Part shown: piece by piece, positions 11,690-23,110 of the stretch
Position numbering within the stretch: the first letter of the stretch is position 1
How the letters are laid out: each line of letters starts with the position of its first letter
DNA from: Macrotis lagotis
Taxonomy: Eukaryota; Chordata; Mammalia; Peramelemorphia; Peramelidae
Reading direction: 5' to 3'
Assembly (NCBI RefSeq): GCF_037893015.1
Contig: NC_133666.1
Coordinates: 466,885,642-466,949,641 of the forward strand
Length of the DNA stretch: 64,000 nt
The notes under the pieces: model-generated
Told to the model about the DNA's origin: nothing
Databases searched by the model: none
What the model saw: only the letters and a program-made list of their open reading frames with translations
Position numbers and translations under genes: made by a program

Positions 11690-12489
11690 GTAACAATAGA
11701 CAAGAAAATGACATTGGGGAAAACAGATGATGAGTAATTCATTTGCCATATTTCAATATATTATAAAGTACTAATTATTAAAAGAATATGTTGGAGCGGC
11801 TAGGTGGCATGGTAGATAAAGCACCGGCGTTGGAGTCAGGAGTACCTGGGTTCAAATCTGGTCACAGACACTTAATAATTACCTAGCTGTGTGGCCTTGG
11901 GCAAGCCACTTAACCCCATCTGCCTTGCAAAAACCTTAAAAAAAAAAAAAAGAATATGTTACTGACTAAAAGATAAACATATATTAATTAAATGGAATAG
12001 AGACACAGAAATAAATAATTTTGATATTACTCTTTGATAAAACTGAAAAAAAATTAGGAAAATCATCATTATAGAGTAAACATTTTCAGGAAAATAATAT
12101 GATAATATGGTTAAAAATTTGTTTTCATTCACCTCTCACACTATTACCACAATAATTCCATCTGCATCTGTGAGCAATATTTTAAAACATCACAAATACT
12201 CATAGAAAAGATAATATATTTTTCTTAATTGTGGAAAGAAAAATGCATTTATTGCAAAGGAAATAGATTTAATTTTATTAAAACATAAAGATTTTGTAAA
12301 CAAATATGATATTCACAAAGATGAGAAATATTTCATGATACATAACTAATTAAAAACCTAGCACTCAAAATCTACTTGACACAGAAACACATATTTAGAA
12401 CATCGACCAATTTCTAATGAATAAGGACAGATGATTTTCTAAAGAGGAAAAATAAATTGCCAATAAGTCCTTGAAAGAGTTTTCAAAAT
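11690..12489 (+). repeat. Old L1 ORF2 C-terminal region (left half of a split element)
   Basis: Broken plus-strand translation yields 'FVNKYDIHKDEKYFMI' and 'HRPISNE', resembling the L1 ORF2 stretch before the C-terminal Cys region. The same element resumes at 18716 after a minus-strand L1. A SINE lies at 11793-11948. Confidence 0.6.
11793..11948 (+). repeat. WSINE1-like SINE
   Basis: Complete copy with A-tail, nested in an older L1. Direct repeats AAAGAATATGTT lie at 11781-11792 and 11949-11960. Confidence 0.92.
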
Positions 12490-12544
12490 TTCTTCTAGAT
12501 ATAGTCCTAGAATTGGAATTGCTGGGTCAAAGGTATGAACAGTT

Positions 12545-15500
12545 TCATTGGGCATTGTTCCAAATTGCTCTCCCAAAAGGTTGGATCCATTCACAACTCC
12601 ACCAGCAATGAATCAATGTCCCAATCCTCCTACAACTTCTCCAACAATGATCATCTTCCTTTTTTCTTATCTGAGCTAATCGAATCGGTGTGAGATAATA
12701 CCTCATTACTGTTTTAATTTGCATTTCTCTAATCAATAGTGATTTGGAGCATTTTTTTTCCATAAGATTATATATAGCTTTAATTTCTTTATTTGAAAAC
12801 TGCCTGTTCATATCCTTTGACAATTTATCAATTGGGGAATGACTTGTGATCTTTAAATTTGATGCAATTCTCTATATATTTTAGAAATGAGACCTTTATC
12901 AGAACTCCTGGTTGTGAAAATTTTTTCCCAGCTTTCTGCTTGTCTTCTAATTTTTGTAGCATTGATTTTATTAGTGCAAAACCTTTTTAATTTAAGTCAA
13001 AATCATTCACTTTGAAGTTTCTAGTGTGCTCTAATTCTTGTTTGGTAATAAATTTATATCTTTTCCATAAATCAGAGAGAGAGAGTATTTTTTGGTCTAT
13101 TAATTTCTCTATGGTATTGCTCTTTATGTCTAAATCCTGTACCCATTTTGACATTATTTTGATATAGGATGTGAGATGTGGATCTATGCCTAGTTTTTGA
13201 CAAACTATTTTCCAGTTTTCCCAACAATTTTTATCAAATAGTGAGTTCTTATCCCAGAGGCTGATGTCTTTGGGTTTGCCAAATAGTAGATTGCTATAGT
13301 CATTTACTGCAGTTTCTTTTGAACCATCCTAATCCACAGATCTATTACTTAACCAGTACTAAGCAATTTAGATGACCGCTGCCTTATAGTATAGTTTGAG
13401 ATCTGGTAGAACTAGGCCACCTTCCTTTACATTTTTTTTCATCAGTTCCCTTGCTATTCTTGCCCTTTTGTTACTCCAGATGAATTTTATTACTATTTTT
13501 TCTAGCTCAGTAAAGTAGTTATTTGATAGATTGATTGGTATGGAACTGAATAAGTAATTTAATTTGGGTAGTTTTTTTCATTTTTATTATATTAGCTTGA
13601 TCTAACCATGAGCATTTGACATTTTTCCATTTATTTATATCTGACTTTATTTTGGGTGAAGAGAGCTTTATAATTGTGTTTATACAGTTTCTGGGTTTGT
13701 CTTGAGAGGTAGATTACCAAGTATTTAATGTTGTCTATAGTTATTTTAAATGTAATTTCTCTTTCTACATCTTGTTCTTTGGCCTTTTTGTTCATATATA
13801 GAAATGCTGATGATTTATGTGGGTTTATTTTATATCATGCTACTTTACTGAATTTAATTGATTCAAGGAGCTTTTAGATGATTTTCACAGGTTCTCTAGG
13901 TATACCATCACATCATCTACAAAAAGTGAAAGTTTTGCATTCTCCTTGCCAATTCTGATTCCTTTAATTTCTTTTTCTTCTCTTTTTGCTACTACTGCTA
14001 TTCTTATTGCTACTATTTCCAATGCTATATTGAATAGTAATGGTGATAATGGCATCCTTGTTTCACCCCTGAATTTACTGAAAATGCTTGAGTTTATTCC
14101 CATTAAATATAATATTTGATGATGATTTTAGATACTATTTATTTTAAGGCAAACTCCATTTATCCCTAAACTTTCTAGTGTTTTTAATAGGAATGGATGT
14201 TAGATTTTATCAAAGGCTTTTTCAGCATCTATTGAGATAATCATATGGTTTCTGTTGGTTTTGCTTTTGATATGTTTAATTATGTTGAATGTTTTCCTAA
14301 TGTTGAACCATCCCTGCCTGCCTGGTATAAATACATCATGTTGTATTATCCAGGTAATAATTTGCTGTGGTCTCATTGCTAAAATTTTATTTAAGATTTT
14401 TGCATCAATATTCATTAGGGACATTGGTCTCTTAATTTTCTTTGTCTGTTTTGGTTCTTCCTGGTTTAGGTATCAACACCATGTTGGTGTCATAAAAGGA
14501 GTTTGGTAGAATTCCTTCTCCTATTTTTTAAAATAGTTTATGTAGAATAGGAATTAATTGTTCCTTAAATGCTTGGTAGAATTCACTTGTAAATCCATCT
14601 GAATCTGGAGACTTTTTCTTAGGGGATTTATTGATGGTTTTTTCAATTTCTTTTTCTGAAATGGGGTTAAGTAATTTATTTCCTCTTCTGTTAATCTGGG
14701 CAGTTTTTACTTTTGTAAATATTCACCTATTTCATTCAAGTTGTCCAATTTATTGGCATATAGTTCAGCAAAGTAGCTCCAAATTATCTCTTTAATTTCC
14801 TCCTCATTGGTGGTTAGTTCACCCTTTTCATTTTTGATACTGGTAATTTGGTTATCTTGTTTCTTTTTTTAATCAGATTAACCAGAGGTTTGTCTATTTT
14901 AATGGATTTTTCATAAAACCAGTTCTTAGTTTTATTTATGAGATCAATGATTTTCTTGCTTTCTATTTTATTAATCTTTCCCTTGATCTTCAGAATTTCT
15001 AATTTGGTATTGGGGTTGTTTAATTTGTTCTTTTTTCCTAGCTTTTTTTTAGTTGCATACCCAATTCATTGATCTCCTCTTTCTCTATTTTATGCACATA
15101 GGCATTTAGAGATTTAAAGTTTCCCCTCAAAACTACCTTTGCTGCATCCCACAAATTTTGGTATGATGTCTCATTATTATCATTTTCTTGGGTATAATTA
15201 TTGATCATTTCTATTGTTTGCTGTTTGATCCACCCATTATTTCAGATTAAGTTATTTAATTTCTAATTATTTCTTGGTCTATCTTTTCATAACCATTTAT
15301 TACATGTAATTTTTATTGCATCATGGTCTGAGAAGTGTGTTCTTATTATTTCTGCCTTTCTGGATCTGATTTTAAGGTTTTTGTACCCTAGAACATAGTC
15401 AATTTTGGTGAGGGTGCCATGTACTGCTGAGAAAAAGGTATATTCTTTCCTATCCCTGTTAGGTTTTTCTCTAGAGGTCTATAATATCTGTTTTCTAAGA

Positions 15501-16025
15501 TTTCATTCACCTTCTTAACTTCCTTCTTTATTGCTGATAGATTTTTATCCAGTTCTGAAAGAGGGAGGTTGAGGTCTCCCATTATTAAAGTTTTGCTGTC
15601 TATTTCTCCTTGTAATTCATTCAGCTTTTCCTCTAGGAATCTGGATGCTATACCAATAGATGCATAGGTCTTTAGTAATAATATAGCATCATTACCAATG
15701 GTGCCTTTTAAGAAGATGTAGTTTCCTTCCTTTTCCCTTTCAATGATTTTTACTTTTACTTTGTCTAAGATTAGGATAGCTATTTCAGATTTTTTTTTTA
15801 CTCCCACTGAGGTATAATGTATTTTGCTCCAACATTTTATCTTTACCCTGTGGTGTATCTCTCTGCTTCAAATGTGCTTCTTGCTAACAACATATTGTAG
15901 GATTCTGGTTTTTAATCCATTATGCTATCCATTTCCTTTTTATGGGACAGTTAATCCCATTCACATTTACAGTTAAGATTACTAATTCTGTATTTCCTTC
16001 CATGCTATCTTTCTCCACTTATATT
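12545..16025 (-). pseudogene. L1 ORF2p remnant (endonuclease/reverse transcriptase)
   Basis: ORF2p nicks target DNA and copies L1 RNA. The endonuclease is visible: a 'C*QEAHLKQRD' match to the 'CLQETHL' motif near 15890, with a stop in place of Leu, then 'SEIAILILDKVKVKI' and 'IMGDLNLPLSELDKN' (GDFNT-like motif, with Asp and Asn kept) in 15807-15388. The reverse transcriptase is seen at 14424-14200 ('[15 protein letters not shown]', '[15 protein letters not shown]') and 14103-13885, where the catalytic FADD motif reads FVDD near 13912-13923. The C-terminal Cys region is at 12823-12545 ('CWRSCRRIGTLIHCWWSC'). Start is inferred from the usual distance to the CLQE motif. Many stops; non-functional. 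Confidence 0.85.
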
Positions 16026-17229
16026 TATCTCTTTCCTTTTCTCTTATTCCTCTTCACCAAAATTTTACTACCTTTCCCCTTTGATTTTTCTTTTAGGAAT
16101 TTAACTTTCAGTTGATTTTCACTTATACTTTCTCTTGCCTTTTTCAGTCCCTTCTTTCCTCATCTTTCCTCTTTTCAGTCCTCCCCTTCCCTATAGATGA
16201 AGTTAGATTTTTAAATCCAAATGGGAATGTATCTTAGTCCCTCATTAGGCTAACTCAATTGAATAGAATTTACTCAGAATTCACATTCTCCCTTCTTTCC
16301 CTCTAAAATTATGAATCTTTGTGTGTCTCCCCTTGGTGCCTAATATTATTAATCAGGTATTATCAAACACAGTTGTATTATTTGATGGCTTGATAAGCTC
16401 CTATTGTCATGATATCATCACAGATTGTTTACTTGATTGCTTGATTAGCAGAATTGATTCAAATTGCATCAAACTGTGATTATAAACATTTTTTACCTTA
16501 CCCCCTCTTTTCAAGTATTTTTCAAGTGCAAGTGCACACAATCTTCTTCATGAGCCAAATTATCATCCAAAACCTTGTCATTTCTTAAAGTATTTGTGCC
16601 CCTCCCCCCAGACCTATTTTCTTTCACACTTTACCCCTCTCCCCACCCAGGGTACTTAACATTTTGTTAAGTGAACCAAAGCCAATTGTGTCTCCCACTT
16701 TACCTCCCCTCCCTACTCCCTTGTTAAGTGAAGCACAAGATACTGATCTAATTAACCGCAGGAATTTGAGATCTCTAAGTACTGGGAGGCTCTGGTGGTC
16801 TCACTGAGAACTTTACAAATGATTGTAAGGAAGACAGGCATGGTCTCAGGTGCTCCCAGCTTATGACCTTTCATTAGACAAGGTGCTTAGCACTTTGTGA
16901 ATAAAGTGAGTCATAGTATAATGAAACACTTAAGTTAAAGTTAACACTCCTGCTTTTTTTTTTCAGGGCTTTTTGTCTCAAAAATAGTGATGTGATCTTG
17001 GACCTCTTCAATTGAGAGACAAGACTCCTATACCCCTATCCTTTACTTTCATTTTCTTCAATTACCTTCTATCCTCTAATATTCCTTAGAGAAGTAGCAT
17101 TCTAAAGAATTATAAATGTCATATCTTCCCTATTAGGGACCAACATTTGCTTAAAATAATTTTGCTTTTAAAGAACCCTTTTTCATTTACTTTTTATGTA
17201 ACTCTTCAGTCATATATTTGGCGATTGAA

Positions 17230-18118
17230 TTCTCTGTTCAGTTCTGGTCTTTGTGTCAGGAAGTTCTGGAAGTCCTGTATTTCATTGAACATCTATATTT
17301 TCCCCTGTCAGTATATATGCTGAATTTTGCAGGGTAGTACCTTCTAATTTGTAATCCCAGGTCCTTAGCTCTCCAAAATATATTATTCCAGTTCTTCTGA
17401 TCCTTCAGTGTTGAGGCTGATGGGTCCTGTGTTAGTCTGATTGTGTTCCCTTTATATTTGAATTGTTTCCTTTTTCTCTTAGCAATATTATCTCTCTTAT
17501 TTGAGGGTTCTGGAATTTGGCTCTTATAGCCTTTAGATTTTTTATCCTTGGGGTCTCTTTCTTGTGGTATTCTAAGAATTCTTCCAATTGTTATACTGTT
17601 ATCTTGTTCTAGTAGGTTGGGACAGTTTTCTTTTATAATTTCCTGCATGATGATTTACAGGTTCTTTTGTTGGTCTAGGCTTTCTAGTAGTCCAATAGTT
17701 CATAGACTGTCTCTTCTGGATCTGTTTTCCAGGTCATTCATTGTCTCTAGAAGGTACTTTAGATTGTCCTCAATTTTTTCAGCCTTTTTATTTTGTTTGA
17801 TGGAATCTTGTAGTCTTGCAGATTTATTAGTCTAACTGTTCAATTCTAATGTTTAGGGTTTTATTTTCTTCAATTATCTTCTGTGTTTTCTTTTCCAAGT
17901 GGTTATTTTTACTTTTAATGAAGTTGATTTTTTTGGTCAACATGTCACAATTTTCCTGCATGACTTTCATTTCTTTTTTTCCATTTTTCTTCTTCCTCTC
18001 TTCTTTGGTTTTTAAATTCTTTTTTTAAACTCTTCCATGAGCATTTGTATTTGAGTCCAATTTATAGACTATTTTGATACTTCTCCTGTAATTTTTCACT
18101 ACTTTCTTCTTCAGACAT
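17230..18118 (-). pseudogene. L1 ORF1p remnant (RNA-binding chaperone)
   Basis: ORF1p normally forms a coiled-coil trimer that coats L1 RNA. A likely start codon at 18118 is followed by a Glu/Ser-rich N-terminus ('MSEEESSEKLQEKYQNS'), then a stop about 17 codons in. The open stretch 17648-17256 covers the RRM and C-terminal domain. Recognisable pieces include 'ENCPNLLEQDNSITIGRI' followed by 'LRIPQERDP' (compare 'RAHRIP..RDP' in other L1s), 'YKGNTIRLTQDPSASTL', and 'LGLQIRRYYPAKFSI'. The coiled-coil lies between the two parts and is broken. Length is close to a normal ORF1. Family assignment is solid; function is lost. Confidence 0.8.
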
Positions 18119-18715
18119 GGCATTGGTGTCATCTTTATCTGTGAAATATTTTTTCTATAGTGAGCACTCTTTTAGCTTTTGTGTTCATTTTTGTTGTTGC
18201 AGTTTTTCAGCTGGGTCTGGGGTCTGATTTCTGGCTCATTATTGGCCAAGATGTTGCCTATGCAGTCCAGGCCTTGCCTTTAGAGGTTTGTTTCCTCCTT
18301 CATGTCCAGATTCAGACTTAAGAAAGGATTGTTCCCAACCCAGTCCTGTCTTTTATCCTGATACTCTCAGGGTTCAGACTTTGCTTGGGATTGGAATCCT
18401 CCCTGTTGGCTTGCTATCTAGCTGCTGGGACCTCTGTTATTATTAAGCTGTCCTGGATTGCACTGTGGTTAAAAACCTCCTGCTGGCCATTGCCTGCTCT
18501 CTGGTCTCCTGGACTTTACCTCCCCTTTTCCACCAAAGAAACAGACCTTCACTGAAGATCCTCCATGATGTCTTCAATTGAAAACTTCTTTGAATCTTCT
18601 CTTGGTGGGATCTGTAGCATGAATGTTAGAGTGGAGATATAATTTATCTTTGGTAGGGAAAGGCTCCAGGAGCAGAATAGCTTTGTACCTGACTCCTCCC
18701 CAGAAGTCCTCCTCA

Positions 18716-19348
18716 AACACTCTTAATCAAACAACTTTGAGATGACACCCTATATCTATTAAATTGTCAAAAAACATTTGTTATAAAATTTAATGCTAAC
18801 AAACATTGAGAAAGACTCTTTAGTGTGATTGTAAATGAGTACAAACTTTCTGAGAAGCAATTTGGCAACATAAAGGAAGAATTACAAAAACAATCACATG
18901 CTTTGACTGAAAGCCTCTGAAATTAGTTGCATCTAAATGAAAAGGGAAAAAATACAGTTATACAAAAATTCTTATAGCTGCTTTTTTTTGGAATAGTGGA
19001 AAATTGTGTTAAACTATATGTTCATTGAGTGGGGAATGGGTGATTAATTTTGATCTTTCAAAAGAATATTATGCCCATTGTGGAAAAATTAAAAATATGA
19101 ATAATATAGTGAGGTTTTGAAGAATATGATGCAAACAGAAGAAAGGAGAATTAGTTGAGTAACTCATATTTATTAGTGATACATTAAAACAGAAACAGTA
19201 ACTTTAGGTTGATGTAAAAAAGGTTATAAGAAGACAGATTTGAAAGGCAATTCAAAGAAATTAATTGTAATTATTATTTTGTTATATTTTATACTTTTTG
19301 TTATAGTGTAATTGGTTTATTTGAAATTATGTTGTCTATTATGATTAT
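18716..19348 (+). repeat. Old L1: ORF2 C-terminal end and 3' UTR (right half of a split element)
   Basis: The broken frame gives 'LRYHPISIKLSK', matching the L1 'MRYHLTPIRLAKI' block that should follow directly after the sequence ending at 12489. A 3' UTR follows. Confidence 0.6.
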
Positions 19349-19360
19349 AATTGTTTTTGT

Positions 19361-19510
19361 CGGGGTGGCTAGGTGGTGCAGTGGATAAAGCACTAGCCCA
19401 AGAGTCAGGAGTACCTGGATTCAAATCTGGTCTCAGATACTTCATAATTACCTACCTGTGTGGCCTTGGGCAAGCCACTTAACCCTATTTGCCTTGCAAA
19501 AACCTAAAAA
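19361..19510 (+). repeat. WSINE1-like SINE
   Basis: Complete copy. Direct repeats AATTGTTTTTGT lie at 19349-19360 and 19511-19522. Confidence 0.92.
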
Positions 19511-19557
19511 AATTGTTTTTGTGAAATATATTTTTTAAAAAGAGAGATTGTAAATGT

Positions 19558-21168
19558 AATGAAACCCTGCCTGTGACAAGGCCTATATGGAATGAAATCC
19601 CATGTGTTTTGAGGACCCCAAAATTACAAAGAGCTGTCATCCCCCCAAGCCTGTAATATAGGGGTATGTTTGAAGGGAGGCAGGACAGGCATCTCTATTC
19701 TTTTGAGTTCTCACCCTTTTCCAAATGAGAATTTAATTCCTAGCACAAGGCAATCAGGACATCAGGTCTGCTCTCCTGAGAGAAGAGATATCAGGCTAGA
19801 ATTATTTCTATCTTCTCCTTTAAATATTGTTAGTCTAAGGGATATAATAGGGTTCAAGTTAATCAGTCACTTATTATTGGGGAGAGGCAGACCAAAACTC
19901 TATATCCAAGACTATATATCCAACTCTATATCTATTCCCACCAAATACCTATACTAGATAATAGAGAGTGAAGGAACTCTCACATTGGGAGAAATAATGG
20001 GTCCTGGAGCTCACTTAAAGGGAAATTTCCCCCACAGATTCTAGTGTAGCAAGTTGGGCACAGCAAGGAGTCTGTCAGCTCCTCTCATGCCTTCCTAGAA
20101 TTTTTTCCTTCAGCAAACTAAAGTGAAATTAGCCTCTTCCATTTTCCTTCTTGAAGCTGGAAAATAGAAGCACCCCAAAAAACTTGATCTTTGAAGAGTC
20201 CCCAAGAAGATTGATGAAGGCTAGAGTTTTCCCCACTCTCACCAATTCCCGCCAGGTCCCTGATGACAGACATTATGTAGCATAGACATTCACACATTAT
20301 GCCTATAATCTATTTGGAATTTATTTATGTATATATATTTCATTTTCATTTCTCCCTGCAAATTGAAATAAAGTCCCTTTGAGAAACTTGAATTCTTTTT
20401 TCTTTTAAATAGTATTTTATTTTTTCCAATTACATGTAAAGACATTTTTTAACATTCTAATATTTGAGTCCCAAATTTTCTCCCTCCCTATAATTTTTAG
20501 TAAATTTTAAGTAGGTTATACATTCACAATTATGGAAAACATATTTTCATATTATTAATGTTCTGAAAGAAGAAATAGAACAAAAGGGGGGAAACTATAA
20601 AAAAAGTGGGAATAGTATGCTTTAATCTGTATTCGGACTCCATCAGTTCTTGCTCTGGATGTGAATAACATTTTCCACCATGAGTCCTTTGGAATTGTCT
20701 TGGATCATTATATTAATGAAAAGAGCTAAGTCAATCATAGTTGATTATCACACAATGTTCCTATTATTATGTATAATGTTCTCCTAGTTCTGTTGACTTT
20801 ATTTTGCATCAGTTCATGTAAGTCTTTCCAGGTTTTCCTGAAATCTGTGTGCTCATCATTTCTTTTACTACATTCACATTCCACAGCTTGTTCAACCACT
20901 CCTCAATTTATGGGCAGCCATTCAATTTCCAATTCTTTGCCACCACAAAAAAAGAACTGCTATAAATATTTTTGTACATACAGGTCCCTTTCCCTTTTTT
21001 AATGATCTCTTTGCAATACCATTGGTAGTGGCATTCCTGAATCAAAATTTGTTTGTCCTTTGGATATAATTACAAATTATTCTGCAGAATGGTTGGCTCA
21101 GTCCACAGTTCCACCAAAAGTGGCAAGCTTGAATTCTTCATATCTCTGGTAAGACTTCACAACATTAG
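19558..21168 (+). repeat. Possible solo LTR split by an L1 3' end
   Basis: If the L1 piece (20398-21127) is removed, the sequence runs past an AATAAAG signal near 20367 and continues about 40 bp to 'GACTTCACAACA', a CA end typical of an LTR. A TG start near 19555-19560 is possible. No internal retroviral sequence, primer-binding site or clean target duplication was seen, so this remains a guess. Confidence 0.3.
20398..21127 (-). repeat. 5'-truncated L1 3' end
   Basis: Antisense L1 3' UTR, with the 'GCCACCACAAAAAAAGAACT' and 'TTTTGCATCAGTTCATGTAA' landmarks. An 11-bp direct repeat, CTTGAATTCTT, flanks it at 20387-20397 and 21128-21138. Confidence 0.85.
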
Positions 21169-21244
21169 ACAGTTTTTTTTCCAAGACAGCAGTTTCTTCA
21201 TCCTTTTCTCTTAATACTTTTCTTGGTTCCTTCAGTACAATAAT

Positions 21245-21462
21245 TTTTTATGACTCTATTTTGAGCTTTTCTTGGCAAAGATACTGAATGGTTTGTCATT
21301 TTCTTCTCCAATTCATTTTACACATGAGGAAACTGAAGCAACCAGGGTAAAGTGACTTACACAGCTAATTAGTGTCTGAGGCCAAATTTGAACTCAGGAA
21401 GAAAAATCTTCCTAACCTTATACCTGGCACCCCTGTCTACTGTACCACCTAGCTGTCTGAGT
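21245..21462 (-). repeat. CORE-SINE with RTE-like tail
   Basis: Antisense copy with 'CTTGGCAAAGATACTGAATG', 'TTACACATGAGGAAACTGAA', 'AGTGACTTACACAGCTAATT' and an end 'ACCACCTAGCTGTC'. Confidence 0.78.
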
Positions 21463-22248
21463 ACCTTCCCTTCCCCTGAAGGGTTCAATGTGTTTTGTGA
21501 AAATTTCTTTTAATTATACCCATCATCCAAATCAGCAATCCATGGTGAAGGTTTTTGCCCATCACTGTGCCAGCCTTTCAATACCTAAATGACCAGTAAA
21601 ACTTCAGGCCCCCAGCTGCCTTGATGCCTGCCAGGGTGCCATCTAAACTAAATTGTAGTTGGTGTAGAAAGCTTAAACTCAAAACAAAAATCAGTAATTC
21701 TGACATGTCCTCAAAATATCACCTAGGTATAATTTGGGAAAGTCTTCATTATTAATGTACTCTTATTTTGGTAAATCTAGATTTTTTTAAAAAACATATC
21801 ATCAATGTAACCTATAACTTAAAACAATAAAAGATCAATAAGGTAACTTAGATGAATCCTCACAATATAATTCATTAAGCATGTCTATTTGGGAAGATCT
21901 GTTGTGCTTTTTGCATTTCTAGGCTAAATATCTTAGATTCCATTCCCCCCCCCAAAAAAAATCAAACATCTTGAAATTAGCCCCAAAATATAATGCATGA
22001 CTCAAAGTATCTCTAGACTCACATGGGACCAAGTTCATATCCTAGAAGCTTCTCAGTAATTTGTCTGTCTCATGCTCTTGCCCAGAATTTGCTTGGGAAC
22101 ACCTAAATTTGTCTCATATTTAACTCATTCATTGTCCTCTGTTTTCTTGCAACCAAGAAACTGACATAGAAATTGGAACCTGGGCCCCCAAGATATGCTA
22201 AAGAAAAAATTCATATATAAGCTCACAGATGATTAAGAAAACTTTATC
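21463..22248. other. Unclassified sequence, possibly ERV leader or internal remnant
   Basis: No gene recognised. It lies downstream (in minus orientation) of the LTR and primer-binding-site-like sequence at 22.5 kb, so part could be decayed retroviral interior, but I see no gag or pol motif. Confidence 0.3.
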
Positions 22249-22402
22249 GGGGCAGCTAGGTGGCGCAGTGGATAGAGCGCCAGCCTTGGAGTCAGGAGTG
22301 CCTGAGTTCAAAGCCAACCTCAGACACTTAATGATTACCTAGCCATGTGGCCTTGGGCAAGCCACTTAACCCCACTGCCTTGAAAAATCTAAAAAAAAAA
22401 AA
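22249..22402 (+). repeat. WSINE1-like SINE
   Basis: Complete copy starting GGGGCAGCTAGGTGGCGC with an A-tail at 22391-22402. No clear target-site duplication found. Confidence 0.9.
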
Positions 22403-22537
22403 TCTTCTCTCTGGAAGTCCCCAGTTGACCCAGATGTTAGACCCTGACTTCTTGTCCTTCAGTCCAGAACTCCTTTTTTTTTTCATCTTTCCCCTAACAT
22501 TAAAATAAAAATCCCCTGTTAACTGCTAAAAAAAGAA

Positions 22538-22546
22538 GAGCCCCCA
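22538..22546 (-). other. Candidate retroviral primer-binding site
   Basis: Minus-strand TGGGGGCTC immediately after the putative LTR end. The rest of the usual 18-base site is diverged (TTC then a T-run). Supporting but short evidence. Confidence 0.45.
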
Positions 22547-22858
22547 TGTCCAAAATGGGGACCTGGAATAAATGAGAGTCTAAGAACAGTTTCCAAAGAT
22601 TATAAAAACATTTATTGTCTGAAAAGTTTGCAAACTGGAGCACTGGAGCAGAGACACAAGTTCTCAACTGCTAAGGGAAGTGGGCAAAGGGTGAGATATT
22701 TTTATAAATTTGAAGTATTTATGACTTTTTGAGGTATTCATGGCTAAATGGAAGTTTAGACAAACACAACAGATTGGAAAGTCAGAGCAGTAGGGGTTCA
22801 GGGAGAAGACATCTGCCAACACAACAAATCAGAAAGCAGGATGTTTGCTACCCCTTAG
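22547..22858 (-). repeat. ERV long terminal repeat followed by tRNA-Pro-like primer-binding site
   Basis: Read on the minus strand, this has an AATAAA poly-A signal (complement of 22611-22616) and a second AATAAA-type hexamer is absent downstream. It ends in CA at 22547-22548 and is followed directly by TGGGGGCTC (22546-22538). That nonamer matches the start of the proline tRNA primer-binding site of many ERV1/gammaretroviral elements. The 5' LTR end is not clear; 22858 is approximate. The element is old, and no coding domain was recognised beyond the leader. Confidence 0.5.
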
Positions 22859-22861
22859 ATG

Positions 22862-23110
22862 ATGATGGTGATGATGATGATGTTCATCCTTTGTAATCAA
22901 AGAAGACCATGGCACGTCTATGTGATAACATGGCTTGCACAATTATGTTTATTAGAGTGAGAGGTCTGTTCTTTACCAGGACCATTTTATCTTGTGGCTT
23001 GATTTTATAGGAGATGGGATTTCTCAGTCCTTGGTTCCTGAGTGCGATTTTTTTTCCTCTATCAGTGAGACACCTTGGCACTCTAGTAACATCAGGCAAA
23101 GTGCCAGTAA
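22862..23110 (-). repeat. RTE-type LINE/SINE 3' end with (ATC)n tail
   Basis: On the minus strand the element ends 'ACAAAGGATGAACATCATCA' and then an ATC repeat, the short tandem tail typical of RTE-clade elements. The same 3' end occurs on the plus strand at about 41.9-42.24 kb, sharing 'TAATAAACATAAT', 'CTTTGATTA' and the tail. Confidence 0.65.

Larger units (their letters stand above)
12490..18715 (-). mobile_element. Near full-length, inactivated L1 retrotransposon
   Basis: A minus-strand L1 of about 6.2 kb, 5' end near 18715 and 3' break near 12490. Order on the minus strand: 5' UTR; ORF1 from an ATG at 18118; a spacer of about 1.2 kb; ORF2 endonuclease near 15900-15390; reverse transcriptase near 14430-13885; C-terminal Cys region at 12823-12545. 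Stops and frameshifts break every domain, so no active protein is made. It sits inside an older plus-strand L1. Unlike the L1 3' ends at 20.4 and 37.7 kb, its last several hundred bases of 3' UTR and poly-A are missing: the homologous point of the copy at 37.7-38.4 kb is near 38355. Marsupial L1 by family; the exact subfamily is unknown. Confidence 0.88.

Noticed and set aside
22862..22885. GAT repeat as an independent microsatellite
   Set aside because: It is the tandem tail of the adjacent RTE-type element.
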